Assembly: GCF_003946865.1 (NCBI RefSeq)
Contig: NZ_QXTH01000007.1
Coordinates: 124,001 to 188,000, forward strand
Source of the DNA: Antribacter gilvus
GTDB lineage: Bacteria > Actinomycetota > Actinomycetes > Actinomycetales > Cellulomonadaceae
Direction of reading: 5' to 3'
Length of the DNA: 64,000 bases
The first letter of the stretch is position 1. Each line of letters begins with the position of its first letter. The notes beneath the pieces were generated by a model, which had not been told where the DNA came from, ran no database searches, and worked only from the letters and a program-made list of their open reading frames with translations. The translations under genes and the position numbers were made by a program. Of this stretch, positions 58,775-64,000 are shown one piece after another.

Positions 58775-59359
58775 TCAGAGCGCGCCGGGGAGGCCTCCGG
58801 CGCAGAGGGCCAGGGCGTCGTCGGACCCTCGGAGCGCAGCGAGCACCACCGGGGCGGGCGCGGCCAGCACCTGCGGGTAGTCGAGGTCGCCTGCCGCCGG
58901 GTCTGCGGGCCAGGCCAGGCGCTCGGCGCCGAGCGAGAACTGCGCGTCGACGCCGGGCTTGTTGCCCCGTGGGTCCTGGCGGCTCCAGGCGCCGTCCAGA
59001 TGGACGGCGACCAGGCCGTGGAGCATGGCGGCGTCTCCGTCGCCGAACCGCTGGTAGCAGAGGCCCGCGGGCACCCGGCCCGCGCGGAGCACCGCCGCCA
59101 GGAGGTGCGACTTCGCGAAGCAGAGCCCCACCCGGCGCTCCAGCACCTCGGTGGCGGTCACGGTGATGCGCGGGTCCTGGGCGTCGACCGAGTGCGCCAC
59201 CTCGTCGCGCACCCACTCGAACGCGGCGCGCGCGAACGCGGTGTCTCCCGGGTGCTCGGCCCGCAGCCGGGCCGCGAGCTCCACGACCTCCGGGGCGCTG
59301 GCCTCCACGACGTCGTCCGCCCCCAGGTACGCCTCCGGCGCACCGGCCTGCAGCTCCAT
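58775..59359 (-). CDS. Transglutaminase-like cysteine protease-fold protein
   Basis: 194 residues. The transglutaminase-core triad is present: Cys80 in VGLCFAKSHLLAAVLRA, His114 in MLHGLVAVHLDG and Asp129 in RQDPRG. Bacterial members are often peptidases or amidases. There is no signal peptide, so it is cytoplasmic. It lies 51 bp upstream of the CDF gene on the same strand. Confidence 0.88.
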   Translation of the reverse strand: MELQAGAPEAYLGADDVVEASAPEVVELAARLRAEHPGDTAFARAAFEWVRDEVAHSVDAQDPRITVTATEVLERRVGLCFAKSHLLAAVLRAGRVPAGLCYQRFGDGDAAMLHGLVAVHLDGAWSRQDPRGNKPGVDAQFSLGAERLAWPADPAAGDLDYPQVLAAPAPVVLAALRGSDDALALCAGGLPGAL

Positions 59360-59414
59360 GCGGTTCTCCCGTCCTCACCTGTTCGATGGAACCTATCGCG
59401 GCCGTCCGTATATC

Positions 59415-59432
59415 TGTCTAGACTGTCCAGAC
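59415..59432. promoter_or_regulatory. Tandem 9-bp repeats in Phd/VapC promoter
   Basis: TGTCTAGAC at 59415 followed directly by TGTCCAGAC at 59424; the first copy contains the palindrome GTCTAGAC. They lie 12 bp before the antitoxin ATG, the expected place for Phd-type autoregulation. Confidence 0.6.
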
Positions 59433-59444
59433 GGGAGGTCCATC

Positions 59445-59702
59445 ATGAACGCATGGCAGGTCCAGGACGCAAAACAACGATTCAGCGAGGTGCTCCGGGA
59501 GGCAGCCACGGACGGGCCGCAGGTGATTACGCGGCACGGTGAAGAGGTCGCCGTCGTGTTGAGCATCGATCTGTACCATCAGCTTGCGAGCCCACGGCTG
59601 GAGCTGTCCGACTATCTCCTGCATGGTCCTGATGCCGACGACCTGGAGATCACACGCAACCAGAGCCTCGTCCGAGACGTGGATCTGGACGAACTGGTAT
59701 GA
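59445..59702 (+). CDS. Phd/YefM-type antitoxin
   Basis: 85 residues. MNAWQVQDAKQRFSEVLREA and GPQVITRHGEEVAVVLS are the classic Phd/YefM DNA-binding domain; the C-terminal part (DLEITRNQSLVRDVDLDELV) is the toxin-binding tail. GGAGG precedes the ATG. It is coupled to the VapC toxin by ATGA. Confidence 0.93.
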   Translation: MNAWQVQDAKQRFSEVLREAATDGPQVITRHGEEVAVVLSIDLYHQLASPRLELSDYLLHGPDADDLEITRNQSLVRDVDLDELV

Positions 59703-60106
59703 GATTTCTCCTCGACACGAATGTCGTGTCTGAGCTCCGCCGCCGGGAACCGTCGCCGCGGGTAGCCACGTGGATCGGCGGCCTGCGCACGGAGCAGATC
59801 GCAGTGTCGGTCCTGACGATCGGTGAGCTCCGTACAGGCATCGCCCGACTTGGGCGTCGTGACATGGCCAGGGCTGAGGCACTCGACACGTGGGTGACAG
59901 GTCTTGAGCAGGCGTATCAAGACCGGCTGCTCCCAGTCACCCACGCCGTCGCCGTGCGGTGGGCGGCAATCAATGCGGCAAGACCGCTCCCGGCGATCGA
60001 CTCACTGCTCGCCGCGACAGCAATCGAGCACGGACTCACCGTCGCGACTCGCAACGACAAGGACTTCGCGGGCACTGGCGCGCAGGTCTTCAACCCGTTC
60101 GAATGA
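59699..60106 (+). CDS. VapC-type PIN ribonuclease toxin
   Basis: 135 residues. The PIN acidic residues Asp6 (LLDTNVVSE), Glu43 (IGELRTG), Asp101 (AIDSLLAATA) and Asp122 (KDF) are all present. VapC toxins cleave specific tRNA or rRNA sites. Full length, apparently intact. Confidence 0.93.
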   Translation: MRFLLDTNVVSELRRREPSPRVATWIGGLRTEQIAVSVLTIGELRTGIARLGRRDMARAEALDTWVTGLEQAYQDRLLPVTHAVAVRWAAINAARPLPAIDSLLAATAIEHGLTVATRNDKDFAGTGAQVFNPFE

Positions 60107-60122
60107 AGCCGCGCACCACCGG

Positions 60123-60965
60123 TCAGGCGAACGTCTCGGCGCCCAGCACGGCGAGGAGCCGCAGCTTCTCCTCCCCCTCGCTCCCCGGCGAGGGTGTCAG
60201 CACGAGGAGGGCCTGCGACTGGTCCTCGGTGAACAGCGCCTGGCAGTCCACGTCGATCCGGCCCAGCTCGGGGTGCACCAGGGTCTTGTGCTGCTCGAAC
60301 CGGCGCGCCACCTCGTGCAGCCCCCACAGCGTGCGGAACTCGGTGCTCCGCTCGAGGAGGACGGCGACGAGCCGCCCGGCGCGGGACCCGGCCCCGCCCT
60401 CGGCGGCACCGTAGGCGGCTCGCAGCGAGGCGACCTGGTTCCGGCCCTGACGTTCGTGGTCCTCCTGCGGGTACACGGCCCGCGACGAAGGGTCCGTGAA
60501 CCACCGGTAGATGCCGCTGCGCTCAAACCCCGAGTACTGCGACGCGTCCCCGAAGAGGGCCGCCGCCAGACGGTTCTGCACGAGCGGCTCCCCCAGGCTC
60601 GACAGGATCATGGCAGGGGTGCCCTCCAGCCGGTCGAAGACCCGGAGGAGCGCGGGCGCCACGTGCGCGTCGAGCGGGACGCGCCGCGGCACGCCGTGCC
60701 CGGCGAGACGGAACAGGTAGTCACGCTCCTCCACGGTGAGGCGCAGGGCCCGGGTGAGCGCAGCGAGCATCTGCTCGGACGGCTGAGGGCCCCGCTGCTG
60801 CTCCAGCCGCGCGTAGTAGTCCACCGACATGCCCGCGAGCGCCGCGACGTCGTCGCGCCGCAGGCCTGGTGCCCGACGGCGCGGCCCCGGGACGAGGCCC
60901 ACGTCGGAGGGCTGCAGCGCCTCCCGGCGGCGGCGGAGGAAGTCAGCGAGGGCGGCGCGGTCCAT
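60123..60965 (-). CDS. XRE-family regulator with MmyB-like ligand domain
   Basis: 280 residues. The N-terminal HTH is GLRRDDVAALAGMSVDYYARLEQQRGPQPS (about 34-63). The C-terminal MmyB-like PAS domain (FDRLEGTPAMILSSLGEPLVQNRLAAALFGD) binds fatty-acid-like ligands in characterised homologues. ATG at 60965, with a second in-frame ATG at 60974. It is divergent from an SDR gene, the usual partner arrangement for this group, and likely controls it. Confidence 0.9.
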   Translation of the reverse strand: MDRAALADFLRRRREALQPSDVGLVPGPRRRAPGLRRDDVAALAGMSVDYYARLEQQRGPQPSEQMLAALTRALRLTVEERDYLFRLAGHGVPRRVPLDAHVAPALLRVFDRLEGTPAMILSSLGEPLVQNRLAAALFGDASQYSGFERSGIYRWFTDPSSRAVYPQEDHERQGRNQVASLRAAYGAAEGGAGSRAGRLVAVLLERSTEFRTLWGLHEVARRFEQHKTLVHPELGRIDVDCQALFTEDQSQALLVLTPSPGSEGEEKLRLLAVLGAETFA

Positions 60966-61067
60966 GGGCACCATCCTGCGCGCGTGGCGCGGCGCGAGCC
61001 AGGGATCGCGGGTCCCTGGTTCACCGGGTCTCTCCCGCCGTCGGCCGGTCGGCCGCAGGGTTACGGC

Positions 61068-61814
61068 ATGAACATCTCCGGAAACACCATCTTCATCCCC
61101 GGCGCGACGAGCGGCATCGGCCTGGCTCTGGCGCTCCGCCTGCAGGCGAAGGGCAACACGGTGGTCGTGGGCGGCCGCCGCACCGGTCTCCTGGACCAGC
61201 TTGCCGCCGAGCACGGGTTCGGCACCGTCCGCATCGACACGTCGGACGCGCGGTCCATCACCACGGCGACGGCCGACGTCGTCGCGCGGTACCCCGAGCT
61301 CAACGTCCTCATCGCGATGGCGGGCATCATGCGGGCCGAGGACTGGCTCTCCCCCGCCTTCCTCGCCGACGCCGAGGAGATGGTCGTGACGAACCTGCTC
61401 GGCCCGATCCGCCTCGTCGCCGCGCTGACCGAGCACCTGCACTCCCGCCCGGCCGCGACGATCATGACCGTCTCGTCCGGCCTGGCGTACGCGCCGCTGC
61501 GGTTCACGCCCACCTACAACGCGACCAAGGCCGCGATCCACCAGCTGAGCGAGTCGCTGCGCCTCCAGTACGCCGGCACCTCGGTGGAGGTCGTGGAGCT
61601 GGTGCCGCCGTCCGTCCAGACCGCACTCATGCCGGGCCACGAGTCGGACGAGCACGCCATGCCGCTCGACGCCTACGCCGACGAGGCGATGGCGCTCCTC
61701 GAGTCCCGGCCCGACGCGCACCAGGTCCTGGTGGAGCGCGTGAAGTTCCTCCGCTTCGGCGAGGCGCGCGGTGACTACGACCAGGTGGTGGCGGCGCTCA
61801 ACGCTGCCGTGTGA
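61068..61814 (+). CDS. SDR oxidoreductase (DltE-like)
   Basis: 248 residues. GATSGIG near 12-18, NVLIAMAGI in the NNAG position, SSGLAYAPL with the catalytic Ser and YNATK as the Tyr-Lys pair near 151-155. It belongs to the DltE-type SDRs commonly found opposite MmyB-like regulators. The substrate is unknown, perhaps a reactive carbonyl. Confidence 0.9.
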   Translation: MNISGNTIFIPGATSGIGLALALRLQAKGNTVVVGGRRTGLLDQLAAEHGFGTVRIDTSDARSITTATADVVARYPELNVLIAMAGIMRAEDWLSPAFLADAEEMVVTNLLGPIRLVAALTEHLHSRPAATIMTVSSGLAYAPLRFTPTYNATKAAIHQLSESLRLQYAGTSVEVVELVPPSVQTALMPGHESDEHAMPLDAYADEAMALLESRPDAHQVLVERVKFLRFGEARGDYDQVVAALNAAV

Positions 61815-62086
61815 TCGGCCGCCGCCATTCGGACGAGCCGCTCGTGGGCGGCGGGCACCAACGGGGTCTCCGCGAACCGCCGGAGCTCCTCCGGCCTCGG
61901 CCGCCGCTGACGGCGCCGCCGCCGCGAGGACGGCCAGCCCGAACCGCACGACCTCGTCCTCCTCGTCGTCCCAGCCACGTCGTCGGCGGTGCTCGCCGAG
62001 ACGGTCCCTGGTGGAGGTACGCGTCGGCCTGCGTGCCGAGAACGCCGTCCTCGCTCTCCTCGGCGTCGTCAACGTCGATCGACGGC
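61815..62086 (-). pseudogene. Possible frameshifted coding remnant
   Basis: 272 bp between convergent genes. On the minus strand, protein-like stretches lie in three successive frames: IDVDDAEESEDGVLGTQADA, then GWDDEEDEVVRFGLAVLAAA, then PEELRRFAETPLVPAAHERL. Together they read like one short protein broken by two frameshifts, but I cannot name it. It could also be chance in GC-rich DNA. Confidence 0.25.
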
Positions 62087-63565
62087 TCAGGTGAAGGGGA
62101 CCACACCCTCGGCGCCGAACCGGGTCCGCAGCAGGTGCAGTGCCGCGTTGTACCCGCCTGCCCCGTGGACACCCGGGCCTGGTGGCGTCGACGACGAGCA
62201 CAGCACCACGCCCGGCACGCCCACCCCATAGGGATGGAGCCCCGCGGGTCCCGTGATGATCCGACCCAGACCCAGAGCACCGCCGAGGATGTCGCCGCCG
62301 ACGAGGTTGCTGTCGTGGTCCGCCATGCGCGCGGCCGGCACGCACCTCGACGCCACCACGACGTCACGGAACCCGGGCGCGAACCGCTCGATCTGCGCGG
62401 TCACCGCCTCGGTCACGTCGGCGGTCGACCCGGCGGGCACGTGCGCGTACGACCACAAGGGACGGAGGCCGCCCGCTTCCCGCGTGGGATCAGTCACCGC
62501 AGGGTCGGACACGAGGCACACCGGACGAGCCACGTGCCGCCCTGCGACCACCGCCGCCTCCGCCGCGGCGATCTCGCCTCGGGTTCCCCCCAGGTGCACC
62601 GTCCCGGCCTCACGCAGCCCGGGCGCGGCCCACGGCACCGGCCCGGCCAGCACGAAGTCCACCTTCGCGGCCCCGGGCCCGTGCCGGAACCCCGTGAGCC
62701 GCCGCCGTACCCGGGTCGGCAGCCGGTCGCCCAGCACCTGCGCCACGACCCGTGGCGTGGTGTCGAACACGTAGCCGCGTGCGGGCGGCAGGTCTGCGGC
62801 CGACTGCACCGGGTGCCCCGTGACGACGACCCCGCCGTGCGCAGCCAGGTCGGCGAGCAGCGCGTCGACGATCGCCTGCGACCCCCCGCGGGGCACCGCC
62901 CAGCCGGCACACGCGTGGGCCAGCGCCGCCAGGAGCAGGGCCACGGCGGCCGACGGCAGCGACGGCACCCGGGAGATCGCGTGCGCCGCCACACCGGACA
63001 GCAGCGCAGGAGCTTCGTCCCCCCGGAAGCGGAGTCCCCACGCCGGGGTCCCCTGCTCCAGCACCCGCAGGGCGAGAGCGACGAGCGGCCGGATGCCGCC
63101 CGTCCGCACGAGGTCCGGGACCCTGCCCGCCAGCCCGGCGGGGTCCCCCATCCCCGCGTCGGCGACGGCGCGCCACCCGCGGACCACCGGGCCCAGCAGG
63201 CCCTCCCAGGCACCTCCGTCCGGTCCCAGCGCGGCCACCGTGGTGGCGAGGTCGTGGTACGCCACCGCCGCCCGCGCGCCCTCGATGGGCTGCCCGTAGG
63301 ACACCCTCGGGGTGAGGAGCTCGACGCCGTGCGCCTCGAGATCGAAGGCCCGGAAGAACGGCGAGGCCCAGGCCATCGCGTGCACCGCGGAGCACACGTC
63401 GTGCACGATCCCGGGAGCCAGGCCCAGGCCGAGCGTCCGCGCGCCACCGCCCGCCGTCGTCTGCTCCTCGAGCACCGTCACGGCGAGACCGGAACGCGCC
63501 AGGGTCACAGCCGCGGCGAGGCCGTTCGGACCTGCACCGACCACGACGACGTCGGGGCCGCTCAC
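62087..63565 (-). CDS. Phytoene-desaturase-like FAD-dependent oxidoreductase
   Basis: 492 residues. The N-terminal dinucleotide fold is VVVGAGPNGLAAAVTLARSGLAVTVLEE, followed by GGGARTL. The C-terminal FAD motif is GVGVPGVVLCSSSTPPGPGVHGAGGYNAA. It belongs to the CrtI-related NAD(P)/FAD oxidoreductases of actinobacteria whose substrates are mostly unknown; no carotenoid genes are nearby. The GTG start overlaps the upstream membrane-protein gene by 4 bp. Confidence 0.88.
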   Translation of the reverse strand: MSGPDVVVVGAGPNGLAAAVTLARSGLAVTVLEEQTTAGGGARTLGLGLAPGIVHDVCSAVHAMAWASPFFRAFDLEAHGVELLTPRVSYGQPIEGARAAVAYHDLATTVAALGPDGGAWEGLLGPVVRGWRAVADAGMGDPAGLAGRVPDLVRTGGIRPLVALALRVLEQGTPAWGLRFRGDEAPALLSGVAAHAISRVPSLPSAAVALLLAALAHACAGWAVPRGGSQAIVDALLADLAAHGGVVVTGHPVQSAADLPPARGYVFDTTPRVVAQVLGDRLPTRVRRRLTGFRHGPGAAKVDFVLAGPVPWAAPGLREAGTVHLGGTRGEIAAAEAAVVAGRHVARPVCLVSDPAVTDPTREAGGLRPLWSYAHVPAGSTADVTEAVTAQIERFAPGFRDVVVASRCVPAARMADHDSNLVGGDILGGALGLGRIITGPAGLHPYGVGVPGVVLCSSSTPPGPGVHGAGGYNAALHLLRTRFGAEGVVPFT

Positions 63566-64000
63566 GCTGCGCCGCCCGGGGCGCCCGGGGCCGCCGGGGC
63601 GCCCGCCCAGGCGGCGCCGCCCGCCGGGACGTCCGCCGCCCGACGACGCCACCCGCCCGGTTTCCCTCCTTGCTGCAGGACCGGCCCTGTCGCCAGGGCT
63701 ACAGCCCAGGCGGTGAGCCACCACGGCGAGTAGTCGAGCCCCAGGCAGGCCCAGATGCTGAGGTGCATCGCCGTGGCGGCGACGGCGAACGGCACGCGGG
63801 TCCGCCGCAGCGCGAGCAGCACCAGCGCGCCGAGCTCCAGAGCGAGCGCGCCGCTCGCCAGGAGCTGGGGAAGGAGCGGGGTGTCCGCGAGGAAGTGCGT
63901 CAGCCCAGGCCCGAACGGCGACCGCCCCTGCCGCAGCACCCACGCCATGTTCTCGCCGAACGCCCATTCGAGCCCGCTGTGCCGGAGCTTCTGCGCGCCG
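63562..64000 (-). CDS. Membrane protein (HTTM/DoxX-like), 5' partial
   Basis: The frame runs off the right edge; 146 C-terminal residues are visible. AQKLRHSGLEWAFGENMAWV is followed by hydrophobic segments LLASGALALELGALVLLAL and AMHLSIWACLGLDYSPWWL, then a Pro/Ala/Gly tail. The pattern resembles the HTTM (vitamin K-dependent carboxylase-like) membrane fold. It overlaps the oxidoreductase gene by GTGA, so the two probably act together. Confidence 0.7.
   Translation of the reverse strand, partial: GAQKLRHSGLEWAFGENMAWVLRQGRSPFGPGLTHFLADTPLLPQLLASGALALELGALVLLALRRTRVPFAVAATAMHLSIWACLGLDYSPWWLTAWAVALATGPVLQQGGKPGGWRRRAADVPAGGAAWAGAPAAPGAPGGAA

Noticed and set aside
62087-63565. Carotenoid biosynthesis gene crtI
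   Set aside because: It belongs to the broad CrtI-like FAD family, but no crtE, crtB or other pathway gene is adjacent and the motif context is that of the unknown actinobacterial branch.
1-64000. tRNA, rRNA or complete insertion sequence
   Set aside because: No tRNA-like cloverleaf with conserved T-loop, no rRNA sequence and no transposase reading frame was recognised by eye; a dedicated scan was not possible here.

Overview
The window is 64 kb of very GC-rich DNA (clearly above 70% over most of its length). Genes are tightly packed, with many 1-8 bp overlaps and frequent GTG starts. It looks like the chromosome of a free-living, plant-polymer-degrading actinobacterium, probably Micrococcales of the Cellulomonadaceae/Promicromonosporaceae type. 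Supporting signs are an ImuA'-ImuB-DnaE2 mutasome behind an actinobacterial LexA box, an IdeR-type iron box, a secreted ricin-lectin/GH43 arabinanase, and RIO-like and membrane Ser/Thr kinases. No rRNA, tRNA, CRISPR array, phage genes or complete insertion sequence was seen.

Layout. 1-5.8 kb: a partial YdjM-like membrane protein, a BenE-type transporter and an ABC exporter pair with a very large ectodomain. 6-12.9 kb: a ParA/MinD-like ATPase divergent from a membrane Ser/Thr kinase, a RIO-like kinase behind a structured leader with a 31-codon ORF, and a fatty acid desaturase. 12.9-20.5 kb: small genes, then the SOS-controlled mutasome operon imuA'-imuB-dnaE2. 20.5-21.7 kb: an unknown 8-TM protein.

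21.7-40.4 kb is one catabolic block of about 20 genes. It holds a CoA ligase, two acyl-CoA dehydrogenases, a MaoC hydratase, four SDRs, an alcohol dehydrogenase, a quinone reductase, a thiolase, a thioesterase, a kinase-fold phosphotransferase, a complete LIV-type ABC importer and two TetR regulators. Its five transcription units each carry a CCG-N6-CGG inverted-repeat operator, so the block is predicted to be one regulon for import, CoA activation and beta-oxidation of an unidentified carboxylic acid.

40.4-64 kb is mixed: a PEBP protein, a YbaK deacylase, an uncharacterised pair of Tat-type solute-binding protein and membrane VWA protein, a TetR/hydrolase operon under a perfect palindrome, an iron-regulated siderophore reductase, a GntR/amidohydrolase pair, a lower-GC XRE-ImmA/PIN island, a SpoU methyltransferase, an orphan sigma factor, the GH43 enzyme with a LacI-type operator, a CDF metal exporter, a Phd/VapC module, an MmyB-type regulator with a divergent SDR, and a phytoene-dehydrogenase-like oxidoreductase with a membrane partner that runs off the window.

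The most unusual feature is a set of long palindromic repeats. A 39-bp palindrome occurs in arrays with a fixed 13-bp spacer at three loci. A 64-bp palindrome occurs once between convergent genes and once inside imuB without breaking the frame. A third, different hairpin lies inside imuA'.
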